Assembly: GCA_013398295.1 (NCBI GenBank)
Contig: VZSF01008955.1
Location: 541,623 to 605,622, forward strand
DNA length: 64,000 bases
Reading direction: 5' to 3'
Source of the DNA: Chionis minor
Lineage: Eukaryota; Chordata; Aves; Charadriiformes; Chionididae
Shown piece by piece: positions 25,790 through 39,558 of the stretch. The translations under genes and the position numbers were made by a program. The notes beneath the pieces were generated by a model that was not told the DNA's origin, made no database searches, and was given only the letters and a program-made list of their open reading frames with translations. The stretch's first letter is position 1, and each line of letters starts with the position of its first letter.

Positions 25790-26120
25790 TGTTGTAAAGA
25801 TTTCTGTGTTAGAGGGATCCTACCAGCAGCCGTGTGGAGTTCTACATGGAATCATTTGCCCGGTGGCGTGCTTGACAGCCAACTAAATTAGCCTGCAGCT
25901 TCCTGCTGCTGCGATTTCTGGTAGAAGTATTGCTAGGCAATCCTCCAGCGTGCTGCACAGACATACCCTGTGAGATAGTCAACACTTATTTAAGAATATA
26001 AAATCCCAAAACATGACAACGCTTAGTATGGTTGAAACTACATGGAGTAAAGCGTAACTAGAGGAAGGTGCTGCCCGAGCCACCAGCTCATCTCATCTGC
26101 TTTAAAAAGTACCTACTCCT
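25790..26120. other. dense unique intronic block, candidate conserved noncoding sequence
   Basis: In an otherwise AT-rich intron this block is of balanced composition, free of simple repeats and of CR1 similarity. It has several phrases (tgacagccaactaaattagc, gcagcttcctgctgctgcga, tgctaggcaatcctccagcg) that look constrained rather than drifting. No coding frame runs through it. The call is an impression from composition only and needs alignment to other birds and reptiles. Confidence 0.2.
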
Positions 26121-27119
26121 TTTCCACTAGAACCATTTTCTGGAATATTTAACCAGTTTGTCCAATTATGTATGTGTGTCGCAAATTCCTTGACTATCAG
26201 ATACTTGCAGGAAAATAGCTTACAGACAAATGAATCTCTCTGAATGCTGTTATGTGTTTAGCTTGCACTGGTGAATCCTAAATGTATCTAATCCTTTTGC
26301 TCCAATCTGTCACATTGTTTACTGCAATGACGCTGTATTACTGGGTTTTGCAGAATGTGTGCTGTTATGTACAGGCGTTTTCTTTTATTTGCTGACTATA
26401 TGCTTCCATTTATTCTTATATAGTAAAATCTGGCAGAGTAGAAAAGAACAAATATAAAATAATTCGTGCACACGTTCCGTAACTTGCAATACTTCAGGAT
26501 TGTTCTTTCTTAAAGCTTTCTTTTCCCTGACTAAGTAACGCTAGCATTTTCAAGTTTATTTTGTATGTAAATCTTGCCATGCTACCAACCACTTCACTTG
26601 CCCTGATGCGGACCCTTTCATCCTAGCTAAATCTCTTTTACATAAGGATCTCAGATATGGGTGTAGCATTTTTTCCATATAAAGTAATTATAATATAAGC
26701 TTTTCAGATCAAAGAACTTGTTTGTCTCCATGGCTAGAAAGCCATATGTAAATTCGGGATGCTCTTGAAATGATTAGTAATATTGTATCTACTCAGGACT
26801 CCTTTGGACAGTTACGTTTTATTAAATTAACCACAGTTGATTTTTGCATTTTTTTCAGAAGGATCGTGTTAGTTCAGAGATTGTCATATGTTGTAGTACT
26901 GAGCACATATGTAATGGAAGGCTAACCTCTGTTTCATTATACTTAGATGAATACCAAAGAAATCTACCAATCTCAACAGGATTAGCCAGGATCTGAGGAC
27001 TCTATCAGAACTGATCTTGAGATCATCTTCCCAATATGAAGTATATTCGCTTTAATTAAATATCTCTGGTGTGTTATTCAGTGCTTTAGAGAACCTTCTT
27101 TTCCATGCCTATTTGTGCC

Positions 27120-27136
27120 TTTTTTTTTTTTTTTTT
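27120..27136. repeat. poly-T run
   Basis: Seventeen consecutive T in the 21.5 kb intron. It is a simple homopolymer with no adjoining element that I can identify. Confidence 0.9.
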
Positions 27137-29200
27137 AACACCCCTGAGCTGCCTGTGTCATTGTGGACACTTTTGCCAGGCTTGCATAGCAGAACACTTG
27201 TCTCTTCCATTTCTTCCATACCCTCAGTGTCCATCATGCTGTGAATACGCAATAGGGTAGTCTCCAACTTCATTTGGGATATTTGGAGAGAATTTCATTC
27301 ACTTCTCAAGAACAGAAAGAGAAGTTAATAGTGCGAAATTTCCACCCAGACAGGTCGTTTTGCAATGTTAACCTCAGTTCTCTCTTTGTCATGTTAGTAC
27401 AAAACCAAATCATCAGGAAGATGTGTTTCCCTCAGGTTTCGCCTCTCCTCAGACTTTTCTCCAATGTTCCAGCCAGAATCAAGTTTTCAACTTCTCCCTC
27501 ACAAAAGGACAACACGTTCTTTTCATCATGATCTTCCTTGGTTCACTTAAAATTCATTTTCTCCCTATTCAATCAGAGTATCACCAGTACAGCTGGGATC
27601 CAGCCACTGTAATGTTAAGTATCTCAGGTTACTGTGGACGTGCAAGGTGCCTTTTGCATGGGGCTCACATGGGCTCAGTCATGGCTTCAGGAGCAATGGC
27701 TAAGAGTCATCAGCTGCCCTGTAGTATCTAAAATGACATTGGATGCCCTTGCTTGGCAGCTGAATCCCACCGTAAACTCTTGAGTCAGTTGCGTAAACAT
27801 AGGAATCTACTCCTGGTCAGCAGCTGAGATATCTACATGGGACTGGCAGATGTGATGGAAAGTCATGATGTTCTGGAGAGGCAGTTAGAGGCTGGACAGA
27901 GCACCCGAAGAGAGACACTGGACCACAGTGTAGAGGCAACTTAACCAAGATCCAGGTGTCCCTCCAGTAGGTTGGCAGTGTTAACATTAAGGATAGAGAA
28001 GTGTTTGTGATATTTTAGTAATCGATTTGATTTATCACATTTGAGCAATGGAATATGTAACAACGTACAAGATCTATAAGGAATAAGAACTTCTCTAACA
28101 TTTAAGTGCAGTTAGATTTTAATTTCTGAAAACATATTTTTACTTTCTTGAAAAATTAGTTTTGATAGTTTGTAAAAAGCCTGAGCTTGAATATGTGGGA
28201 GATTTATTTTTCACAGTCATATGTAGATATTTACCCTAGGGGAAAGATAACTGAGTTAATATGGAAAGAAGGAGAAAGAATGCTTAAAATTGTAGTCTTT
28301 TCTGTCCTGCAATCTTAAATAAGGAATATATCATTCTAGAACTTTTTAGCTTTTGATGTTTCTGCATGTGACAGAGGTAGGTATTTCTGTAATATTTCTA
28401 GAACTCTTTCACTGTTGTCAGCAGGTACCAATGCAGGTTTGATTGTGTTTTTTAATGCACAATGACTTTTGGATAAATGTATGTTCTACCTAGCCAGCAA
28501 GATGCAAACAGTAGGTGGGGGGGAACTGTAAATATCTTTTATATATACCTAAAGTCAACACTAATTTCATGTCTACTCTATTAGTATAAGAGTAAAGTCA
28601 TTAAGCTTGGAGCTGACAGTAAAGCCTGATGATCACCATCTGATAGGAAATTCATGAGAAGAGTGAGCACCATATGGGTATGTGTCTCAGTTGCTTTATG
28701 CAGTGAGGGGAACAGCATAGTTTTATCCCTTTGGTGTAAATAGAAGATAGAGCTTACTAATCCATCAGAGCTATGTGAAAACCCCTACAGGATCCATGAA
28801 GGACTGAAGATAAGTGTAAATGTATGGTGTCACTGTATCGTAGTCTATGATTCTTTTGAAGTTGAATAAGTAGGTACTCTCTTAGCAGCAGCAGTCCCAG
28901 TTTCCTTTCTTTGCTTCTTCTTAATAAGAGGTATAGAAGTAATGCTGATGTTAAATACTCTGCTGTATTTCACAGGGAAAAATGACCACCCATAATAAAC
29001 TAATATAAAAAGAATCCTTTCTTTAAGAATTGTCTAATAGCTGAAATTAGACATTGGGCAACTTGTTTGGACTACTTGCTTAATTTCGTTTTTATTCTGT
29101 CCTAATGGCACCAAACACATTTATTTTATAACTGACAAATAAGAAAGATAATTATTTTTGTCCTAAAGTCTGGAAGTAGTTGACGACTCATGGCATAGTC

Positions 29201-29470
29201 AAGTAACAAGCAACAGGACGAGGAAATGGCCTCAAGTTACACCAGGGGAGGTTTAGACTGGATATTAGGAGAAACTTCTTTACGGAAAGGGTTGTCAAGC
29301 ATTGGAACAGGCTGCCCAGGGAAGTGGTGGAATTGCCATCCCTGGAGGTATTTAAAAGACAGGTAGACATGGTGTTGAGGGACATGGTTTAGGGGTGGTT
29401 TAGCAGTGTTAGGTTTATGGTTGGACTCGATGATCTCGAAGGTCTCTTCCAACCTAGGTGATTCTGTGAT
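29201..29470 (+). mobile_element. CR1 LINE, 3' end
   Basis: About 270 bases matching the end of a CR1 element in sense orientation. It has the terminal part of the open reading frame (caacaggacgaggaaatggc, gtttagactggatattagga, cattggaacaggctgcccag) and the 3' UTR (atggttggactcgatgatct, aggtctcttccaacctaggt). It finishes with the terminal octamer-type sequence gattctgtga. It is strongly 5'-truncated. The wording (aggaaatggcctcaagtt, tatttaaaagacaggtagac) differs from the copies at 44735 and 58525, so this is a different CR1 subfamily. Confidence 0.93.
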
Positions 29471-31799
29471 AGTTTCATTGCATTCTGTTGGCAGATTTTT
29501 TCAGTCCATGTGAATAAGTTCAGCAAGTAGAAAATGAATAGCAGAAAAATATATTGGAACAGATTCTCTATAAAATACAAGATCAGGAGTGACTCAGAAT
29601 TAAGGGGCAACAGCCTAATATTTACTATGCATTAGAAATGTTTGCCCATGGAATTAATACAGTTCAACAGTGTGCTATAGATGTATATAGTAACTTCACT
29701 ATATACTGAAACCCTTGGCTGAGTTCAGTGGTATAAGTTTTTAAATTGAGATTAGAAGCAGAAGCCACGGTTACCTGACCATGCATGTATCTGTTTTTAC
29801 ACCAGTTTCTTTACTTTTCCACACGGGTCTAAGAGTTGAATGATATACACCAGTTTTGATCATCTGTTTTCTTTCCTCTTGGCATCTGTCCTTCCTAAAC
29901 TTACGAGTTTCAGTTTACTGCCATGAGGAAAAACCTCAGAAAAGGCTCTTCAATTTTATTTGCTTCAGCAGTTATTTGAGATTGAGCAGTTTCTATTAAT
30001 ACTACTGCTATTATTTCTGTGGATATTGGTGCTCTGCCCGACATCTCTGGAATATAAACTGTTCACAGCCTGCAAAGAAGCAGCCTCAGCACTGCCTGTC
30101 AATCTTAGACAAAAATAATATTAAAATGTAATAATGTTTTGTTCCTATCCCGGTCTTTCTTTTAATTATTAATATTTTATTCCTTATGGTATTGGAGTAT
30201 TTACTGCCATGTTCCTTGTCTCTGTTGAAAGTGGTGTTTCCTTTAAGAAATCTAAATATTTTTAAGAGACCACTTATTTAGCCACAGATACTTCATAAGA
30301 AATATCAGAATATAACACAGGAGTTATAGATGAAGGTGTGTTACTGACTTATTTATCTGTATTTTGCAGGACTTTTAAGACGCAATATGATGACTGGCTG
30401 AAGAAAGAATTTAAGTGTTAGCTCTTCAGCTGCCTAGGAGTATGTCTGGAAAGCAACATAAACGTATGCTTGTATTGCAGTTGAGCTGTACATACTATGT
30501 TGAATCTACCACAGGCAAAAAGAAAGGTACAGATGAGCTAGCGCTGAAAGAGCAACCACTGTCCTAAATCTTCTGGTAGTACTGGTTATTGAGATGACTG
30601 CAGTGAAATCACTGTTTTAATTATATCAGACAGGAAAAAGCAGTAGCTTGCAGTATGTGGGCTTCACGCTGGCAGGTTTTCCTACCAGCCAAAACAAAAC
30701 CTTTGTCTTCTAAGTGAAGATGATTTTGAATTCTACTTCCACCTGCCATGTAAATCGGGCTGCATTGAGAACCGATAGTATTCTGCATTTCTTACAGAGT
30801 GTTTGTGTGTTTTTAACCCTTTTTCTAGTACCTCTAGAAGAGTCTGAACGCTTGCATGTCTTACTGAGATCAGAAGGTAGATGGCTATTCCACTGACCTT
30901 TTCCAGTTAGGCCTTCATCTTCTATAGCACACTGACATGGCTGTTAAGACGTTTCAACTGATTGTCAGCTGTTCTACTGCATTGGTTTTATATTGTGTTT
31001 AGTATTTAGGTGACAATATGGGAAGATACTAGTGATGGATCTGTAGATAATCTAGTACAAATGTTCTTCAAGGCCTTTTTGACTACCCGCTCTTAACTAG
31101 CATTCATCTTCAGACGACTCAGTGGTGTATGTAATTCCTTTTTAGATTGGCTTTGTCTATTCAGGTATGATTTTCTCTTATGTCCTTCATTAAGGCAACA
31201 GCAACTTAATGGAATAACAACTGCATTTTCAGTCACATAATTTTACTGAGAATATGTATGCTAAGTAAAAAACTCTGCACTGGAGGAGTAATAAAGTGGT
31301 GACTTCTGCCTACTCACTTACCACCTGATTTTTCCCCTACTTTAATTTCTGTTCCTTCTGCTCTATTTCATGACAAATAATGTATTTTCTATAAGTTTAA
31401 TCATTCTGCCACCCACTTATCCACCCTCACTTTCACAACTTTAAAAAAAGAAAAATACATGTTTTACAGCTGATTTGCTTTGCAATTACATTGCACTAAG
31501 TTTTTCAAATGTTATGTGATAACATTCAGATAATACAGGCATGTTAAATAGATGCCTCTGTAGTTATTCTCCAAGCAGTATTTTCTTTCTGTGACATTTA
31601 AAGCCAAAAATGCTGGTCTTTATATTATTTTTCCTTTATGCAAAGGTAAATATGCTTAAGCTTTTAATTCTATTTACTATTTCTAAAAATATTAACACTT
31701 GATTTTGCTTTTCTGCAGGCTCCTATACCCTTCATTATCGGTCTCTTCTTTTTCAACCGGTACATGAGTTTTTCACAGTGAGTCACACTTTGGAATGAG

Positions 31800-31890
31800 T
31801 CATGTGCATATTGACTCAGGGAGACACATAAGCCTGTCATTAACATGAGAAATCCCATTAACTTCATTGGAACTATTCATGTGCTTAAAC
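31800..31890. repeat. possible ancient CR1/LINE 3'-end relic
   Basis: The phrase aatcccattaacttcattgg followed by aactattcatgtgcttaaac resembles the common amniote repeat motif built of "cccattgacttcaatggg" and "catgcttaaagtt" segments known from old CR1-related LINE ends. Only these short phrases match, so the boundaries and family are guesses. Confidence 0.3.
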
Positions 31891-33677
31891 TTCCAAGCTC
31901 AAAAAAAAAACCCCTTACCAAATTCCTGCATTTTTGCACAGCCTACATTTGCGTATGCCCTTCCTACGTACCAACTTAGGTCAAATCTGCTATGGCTGTG
32001 GGATGGAAAGGCATCCCTAGAAATACATTTCTGTAGCATAAAGTGTCCTTGCAGTCTGTATGGCTTGCTGGTTTGAATTCTGTCTTGGGGCTTTATGCTT
32101 CAGTGTGCTAAGATCTTTTACCTTGGTCAAGCAAAGCAGTTGAAATTGATACTAAGTGTGCAAATAGTCTGATTTATGGGTACGTGCTCAAAGTTAGACA
32201 AGTGATTAAAACACAGGTTCGCTTTATTTTACCTGATGTTAAGAAGGAGAAATTAATTTGGAAGGCAATTCAATCCTGTCCCAAACACAGATAATAGGAT
32301 ATAGTAAGTAAGTTGTGGAAGTACCTGTATTTCTATGCATTAAAGACAACTAGTTTAATCCATAGATTAAACAATCCAGAAATTAGTTTAATCAATAAAT
32401 TAAACAAATAGCTCATGTTAAATGCTTAGCTATCAAACAGTTCAAAGTAATTTAAAAGACTGGTTTTCTAAGTGCTTTTTTTGAATCAGGACAGTGCGTG
32501 TTACGGCTTCAAGCAGCTTATACTTCATCCCGTTTGTTTCACACTGAGAAACAAACACAGTACATGCTTCCCAAGACACTTAAAAATGCAGATTCTGTAG
32601 GCTCCATCTACTATGTCATTCTTAAGAAATGCCTTCTTATCATGATGAAATTATAATTACTAAAAGCACTTAGTGTTCTGTTCTCTGAAATTTTTCGATT
32701 TATTGAATTCTTGAATTTCCTGTCATTTGAAAATCTTCACCCACACAGCAAAATTTAACAGGAGTTAGAGAAGAGTGAACATTCTTACTGAAATACATTG
32801 AGGTGTCTTTTGCTTTGCACTTAAGATATACACACAAAAATAACGGATCGCTGAATACAAGTATCCTAGTAGTGGCCTTTATATATAGATGAAATACTCT
32901 TCATATGAAGATTACCCCACTCTGTTCAAAAGCTTTTATGTTTAATGAAAAATCAATTATCAAAGAGCAACCTTTTTATTAATAAATGACAGTCTGTTGA
33001 TGGGTACTTTTTCTTTTATGGTTGTTTTTTAGCAAATGAAAAGCTATCTTAAGTCTTGAAAAATACTAATTGCTTTATCAATGGACGAAATGGTATCTAT
33101 TTTAGTTTATACCTGGTGTTTTCTGATTAATTAATAGCTTGCTAGTTTTTTAAATGCTAAAACTTGTGTCATATATATGTATGCACCCTTTTATGAGTAG
33201 TGCAAAGATTTAGAATTATCTTAATTGCCTTTATTTATGTTAAGTTCAAGGATGAATTAAAAAATTCAAATGTATGGCCCCGCTTTGAATACACATTCAG
33301 AGGTACTCATTCATTTTATAATCTCATTTTTACTTACAATTTTGATCTTACTCAGTTTGCATTGTGCTTGCCAACTACTTCCAGGGTGTATTTCCTGCAT
33401 ACTGTCAGATCCTGCTCTGAAGACAGAATGATTAATTTCTGGGGTGTGCATCATGATAGGCGTCAATGGCACTTGCCCACTGAGGGGCAGTAACTACACG
33501 TTCATGTACTGTTCATCACATATGTGAATTAATCATGTTTGCTTAAAGTTAACACAGTTTAGTGTTGTTACAAGTAGTCAATTACCATGACTCTGCTGAC
33601 TTCAAGTTAGAGGAATTTCTTCCCAGGTTCAGACATTACTGTTCTTGAGTTCAAAGCATGTGACTGCTCCAGACAAG

Positions 33678-33698
33678 TTTTGTTTTGTTTTGTTTTTT
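33678..33698. repeat. TTTTG simple repeat
   Basis: A short run of ttttg units ending in a T run. It is an ordinary microsatellite-like tract. Confidence 0.75.
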
Positions 33699-35159
33699 AC
33701 AGAGGGAGGCCCCAGTCAGAAAATACTGTCACATGCAGCTTAGCTGACGTGCAGTGGTGTGGAGGTCAAGATTCTCCCTGTCTGGGACTGCTAGAGCTTG
33801 GATTTTCAGAGCACTTAGTCTCACATTCCACTGAAAATGGTCACAGAATATCTCATGCCGATTCCTGATGTAGCCCAGCACTTCTGCAAACTTGCCTTCA
33901 CAATTTCAACATAACCAGGAAATGAGGAACACAAACTTAGCGACTGTCTTGGAGAAAGTTCAGATGACATGCCCAGCATGCCACAGGGATTATGGCAGAG
34001 GCAGGTACTGAGGGCACTTCTGCAACGTTCAGCTGCTTTAGATACAAGACCATGCTTGTTCTGGTATTCCCTTGCTGAACAGAGGAAGTGCAATCAAACA
34101 TTAACCAGACTCACAGCGAACGAAAAGATGAAAGAAATGTAAACTGGGAATATACTTGTGAAAGAATAGCTGCAGATGTGTGGTGTAAGGTGAAGGACAA
34201 GATAATGAGGTTGGGAAATGGAAAAACACCAAGGAGGGAGAAGGACCCTTGGGGGATGTGGGAAAGGTGTGCTCGGGCCACCAAAACATTTCACTGTTGT
34301 TCATCTGTGAGACATAGCATGCGTCTTGCAAATGAAGCTCCTCCTTGTCAGAACCCTTACTGAATCCCAGAAGGGTACATTTGGCTAATGTAGTGATCCT
34401 GCTGTGGAAAAATAGTAACTGATGGTGTTACATTTCATGCGCAAATGCTGATTTATTTTTTTCTCTTCTGCATCCATCAGGCATTTTCCCCTGGGAGCAG
34501 CCTGGGCAGCAGCAGGGGGAGCACTGGGAGCACAGGAATACTGTCCCAGCTCCGCTGTCACTGGCTTGTCTGCCACAGCTGCTGGGAACAGCAGCAGCAG
34601 AGAACAACCTGCTCAGCCTAATTTATAGAGGATATTCAGGAACAGTTTCCCTCTTTATTAGTTCTCAGTATCACCTAAAATCAGAGTTATTAGATTATAG
34701 AACTGTATTTTTTTTCACTGTTATTTCACAACATGGTTACGTATCCTTTGGGCCAGGCAAAGGAGAAGTAGAGGCATGCCTCTCTAATGCAGTGATTTGG
34801 ATCATATGAAATATTTGCACGGTCTGGCAAACTATTTCTTCAGAAGAAACCTCCTACTGACTTCATTGTTCCAGACAGAGTGGTAATACTTAGCGTATCA
34901 AGAGTCTGGTTGCTTTCTGCCTTCCATAAGCAGAAGGCGATTGCCTTCCAGATTTCATCTTTGCTGCTCCATTTCAAAAAGCTTATTTTCTTAATATGTG
35001 GTATGCTGCAAGATAAATTAAGAGTTAACATTAGTGTCCGGAACTATGATGCAATAGCAAATGGTAAAGGTCCTGTTATTTTATATCTTTTACAGTTTTG
35101 ACAGTGTTACCTTGCTGTAGTGGGATACTGTCTGAAAGGGTATTTGCAGTACTTCTGCA

Positions 35160-35230
35160 AACAGATTATAGTTATATGGAATATAGTTATATATTATAGT
35201 ATATATATACACACTATATATAATGTATAA
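35160..35230. repeat. AT-rich alternating tract
   Basis: An almost pure A/T stretch made of tatata and atatag words around tagtatatatatacacactatatataatg. It can fold imperfectly on itself. It looks like a degraded TA microsatellite. Confidence 0.7.
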
Positions 35231-38200
35231 CAGAGAAACAAGAAACAGACAAAGATTTTTATGTTTGGTTTTAGATTTCACTGGACAACTACGGGAAAGC
35301 CTTCTCTGTATCCTGAAATGAGGGAACTAAATCACATTTTGCCTAGCAATGGCTGCTTACAAATGTCAAGGCAGAAAGCAGACCAGTTTTCATTAAAAAC
35401 TGAGAAAAAGAGGGAATAGAAGGAAATAAGAGGTTTTGTATGACTTACTGCATTCATAGAGAAAACTTGACTAGATAATGAAGTCATATGGTAGTCAGGA
35501 AATGGTTGACATCTGTAAAAAGGCAGGCCAAAACTTTATGTACATTTTATACATGGTGTAAAGCTGCTTGAGCTGTGAACTTGGTAGCTTTAAGTAACAG
35601 TTAAGATTAGAGGTGCTCTCTTTCTTTTCCGGTTGATTTTTAAGAGTGGAACAGGCTTTCTCTGCCTTTTTTGTTTATACTCAGCGTTCTGTCCCTAAAT
35701 ATTGTCTTGTTCTCTTAGATCAGGAGAGAGATGTCAAGTTATTGTTATAGCCAATCTGATGTACATGCTTATACTGGGAGAACAAAGATTTACAGAATAA
35801 TGCTATTTATAGAATAAAGTATCCTTCAACCTAACGTATCCTACTGGGCAAATTTTGCCTTTTGTGTAGGTGGAGACATGAAGAGGAAGACTTCCATACT
35901 TAAATTTTCAAAGGCATAACCTAAATGCTCATCAGATATGAAAATCAGAGGTGATGTGTCAGGCCCAGTAGAGTCCAAGGAAAACTTACCACTAATTGTA
36001 GTGGTCCAATGCCCTTATGCTAGATCTTACTACTCCCTTACTGCTTTATTATTATTCTCTCTTTTTTTTTATGTACAGAGAAATTACATTGTTAGTCTCT
36101 TACGGCTATAAGCAATTTTTAATATTTAATTCAGTGTTCCAGTAAAAGCCAGGACTTTTATTAACTCTCTTATTCTGAGCCAATGTCTTGTAGTTTCCCT
36201 ACCAACTTTTGCCTTTTTGTATGTTTTCTCTCTGTTTTATTTGAGGATATATGATTCTTACACTCACGCCTCTTCTAGCTTAGGCAGAGTTGGCCTTTTT
36301 GAAGCTTAATATTACAGTTGATGTTGACTTCACCATTTCATAACATCAAATTCAATTAATTAAGCAACTGTGAGCTGGGTGGCATTTTCTAACTACATTT
36401 ACTTTTTCTTTTTGGAGGTAAACCAGACATGAATAAAAGGTTCTCAATTGTGACTGTTTTTCTTTAGGTGACAGAAATCTCTTGCTCCCTCTTTATTTTT
36501 TTTCTGAGAAGTGGGCATAAATAACTTGGTTTCACTAAAACTCTTCCCACAGGGCTATTTCAAGGCTTCCCAGCAGAACACACAGAATTAGATTTTCATG
36601 TCCAAAGGGTCTCTGAGGAGGCAAAATTAAATTATACAACAGAACAGAAAAATGAGGGAGTTCTGGGAAAGGAATGAAGGCTGAGAGAGAATAGCAGGAA
36701 ACTGGGTGGTCTGGGTCAGGAGTTTTATGGGCTTGTGTGACATCTTGAGGTCTGAGGATTGATTGTAGATCTTTCTGTATCTCACCTGCCTCCTGGAGGT
36801 GCATCCCTGTCCCCAGGGTATGCAAATTCAGTCTGCCCCACTTGGGGGACTTCTGACTCCCCTTTCTGTCATGCAGCTATTAACTCCTCCGCTCCTCTTT
36901 GCAAATGTAGCTCTATCCCTGCAGCAACTCCCACTTATCCCTTTGTACCTGTTGACTGGGAAGAGCTGGGCTTCTGGTACCAGGGATGGGTGAGAAAGGT
37001 GATAGCGGTAACTGTTTCTTGACCCTTTGCATACATTTCTCCTAATACTTCCTTTTTAGTGCTTTATCAGTAGCAGAAGTCTGAGCACGAAGACAGAAAT
37101 CATTCATTAAGTATGGAGAGCCAACCCTACTCTGTAGTAGTCTGTAAATTAGACTGTATCATGTAATTCATACCTGGATTGTCTCTTTGCATAAGAGTAC
37201 TAGTCAATTTATTCCAACAGTGTGTCTAATGAACGCGGACATTGACTCGTCCTTTCTTGATTGATTGGGAGCTCTGTCTATATAATATTCCCCACTTCTT
37301 CTCATTCATATTGACAACATTAATTTAAATTTGTGTGACCCCCACTCTTAGGCTACTTATATAAAATAAATCTAATGGAAATAATACAACTCTCTCGTTC
37401 TGCTTGTTTATTGTTTCTGTTGTTCAATAGTATTTTTGCTGTGATTTTTTTCTACTCTGTTCCTATAATGGCTAAATACTCACATGTTCTCCCTTGAATG
37501 ACTCAAATGTATTGAATTTCATTATTCATCTTCCTTATGTTGTGCTAAAAATTCTCTCTGATATTATGTGTATTTTTTACCCTTAAAAGGTGCGTTGACT
37601 ATACTTTTTTTGGTGACTTTTGTCTTCATTCACTTACATTGGCTTGTAAGATCACAGCTGAAGTGTGTTACTTGCTTTCCTGTACCTAGCACTGCTGCAG
37701 TACTTTGCTTTTTGCTCCAGGGGGCAAGAAGCACTTTATTCTCTGGAATAACGATATGAACGTAAGGCAACCACCATGGAAGGTGGCATCATAAATAGAA
37801 AGGAAGGACCTGTAGTCTGCTTCCTTTGTCTGTGCAAGTGTATAGCAATAATAGTCCTTCACGACCCACACTCTGCAGAGTTAACTCAATCCTTTTAATA
37901 ATCTGTGTAGGAATATTGGTTGCCATGGCAACACATTCTGTGGTACCACTTGACTGTCAAAATAACCTCATGAAATATCATGCTAAGAATGTTTTAGAAA
38001 TTGACTTTTAAAATAAAAAGTAAATAAATCCACCTAACTTTAGAAGATATGACTAGATTCATGAAGTCTGCAACAAGGGAACAACCATTTTCTGACTGAG
38101 GGGAATTGGACTAGTAGCGATGGATATATCGTGTTTCTCATCTGTGGTGAGTGAGCTGAAATAGAATTTAGAGATATTTTTTCTGCTTAAATTAACAGTG

Positions 38201-38470
38201 TACAAACCACAGCTGTGTATAAGCAGTTAGCACAAGAGTCAAAGGTTAAATGATCCTCAGATGTTACCCAATTTGAGTTAGTACCTGTCTGTGCGGCACC
38301 TTTGCTTTTCTTACAATTTCCATCAGCTTGTGTTCATTTTCAGAACTGCTGCTGTTTCTTCACTTCTTCCCTCCCCTGCCTCCCCAATTTTCCTTCACCT
38401 CTGCATTCCCTTTCTTGCAGCAGACTCCACACATTTTTTTATTCTATTGGCTAAAATAATCTGCAGTTGC

Positions 38471-38496
38471 GGGGGGTGTGTGTGCGCGTGTGTGTA
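38471..38496. repeat. GT/GC alternating microsatellite
   Basis: Six G followed by tgtgtgtgcgcgtgtgtgta. This alternating purine-pyrimidine tract is of the kind able to adopt Z-DNA. It is short and of no evident function. Confidence 0.75.
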
Positions 38497-38777
38497 TTTT
38501 TATTTGTATATGGGCCTCATAGCAGTGCTTTAGAGCTAATGTTACCACCAGATTAATAGATGTGGTCAGCCATTTCACAAACAGAATTATGTTGGTCAGG
38601 CAAAAATCCAGCCACTCCTGAAAGATTGCTTAAGATAAACAAACATCCCTAAAGACGGCATTTAGTATCTGAATATCAGGTAGGCTGCACAAACAAATGT
38701 CAAACAGGCTAGAACAGCTATTACATATTCCAATTTAAATATGGACAAAGAATTAAGATGTGCATAAAATTTACTTT

Positions 38778-38793
38778 TTGTTGTTGTTGTTGT
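38778..38793. repeat. TTG simple repeat
   Basis: Five consecutive ttg units, preceded by a T run. Confidence 0.8.
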
Positions 38794-39558
38794 CATAATT
38801 TTTTTAACATGAGGTTTTAAAAGTCATTCATTACTAGCTTAACTTTCCTCCTCTCTCTCCTGAAATCAGTAAAAGCTGCCAGTACGATTCATTCAGTTGG
38901 GGTGGACTATCCTGTGTAGAAACTTAAAATAAATAAATGGGAACTGTCCACTTTTCCTGTTTCTGGCTGTCATAAAGAATTACGGTAGCGGTTTCAGCAA
39001 AATTCAGCATTATTCCCTTTTCACAGAGACCAGTATGGAAGCCTTAATACTCAGCTGAATGACTTTTTCCCATACTTTTTTTTCCTCCTAGCTAATGAAA
39101 CAGAATAAGATAGGTAATTTTTCAATAATTTTTTTGCCTACAAAATAAGCTAACACATTTGTTATGGGTAAATATAAAATAAAAATAGAAATCTCATATT
39201 TTGATTGAATTTATCTTTTTTCTGCAAAAACATTGGACTAAATGAAAAATGAAAACTAAAATGAAGTCAAAATTACCAATTATTTGATAATGAAGAAAAT
39301 AAATACATATTTTTAATGTATGATATTATGTTCACTCATATTTAAAGTATAATTGCAGATAGGTCAATGTGCACCTTCCTTAGAAAGTATGATTTTCATA
39401 CAGCAGATTGACAGTTGAGTAGTTACTTTGTATTAAAATAGCAGTTTATCTTTTGGAATTTATAAACAGGAATCTTTAAAGTTCTTTTCATTAAGTAAAA
39501 TGTTTCTTTACAATGTATCACTGTGTTTAATTTGAAAGTACTGTTTCTTTGTGCACAG

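Larger units (their letters stand above)
18097..39558 (+). other. ANKS1B: intron of ANKS1B, 21.5 kb
   Basis: A long intron from gtaagt to tttctttgtgcacag. It contains a CR1 3' end at 29201-29470, T runs at 22131-22153 (23 T) and 27120-27136 (17 T), an AT-rich alternating patch near 35160-35230, TTTTG and TTG simple repeats at 33678-33698 and 38778-38793, and a GT/GC stretch at 38471-38496. A possible very old repeat lies at 31800-31890 and a dense unique block at about 25790-26120. The remaining open frames, the longest about 125 codons near 19534-19911, share no family features and overlap frames on the other strand. I see no nested gene. Confidence 0.8.
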
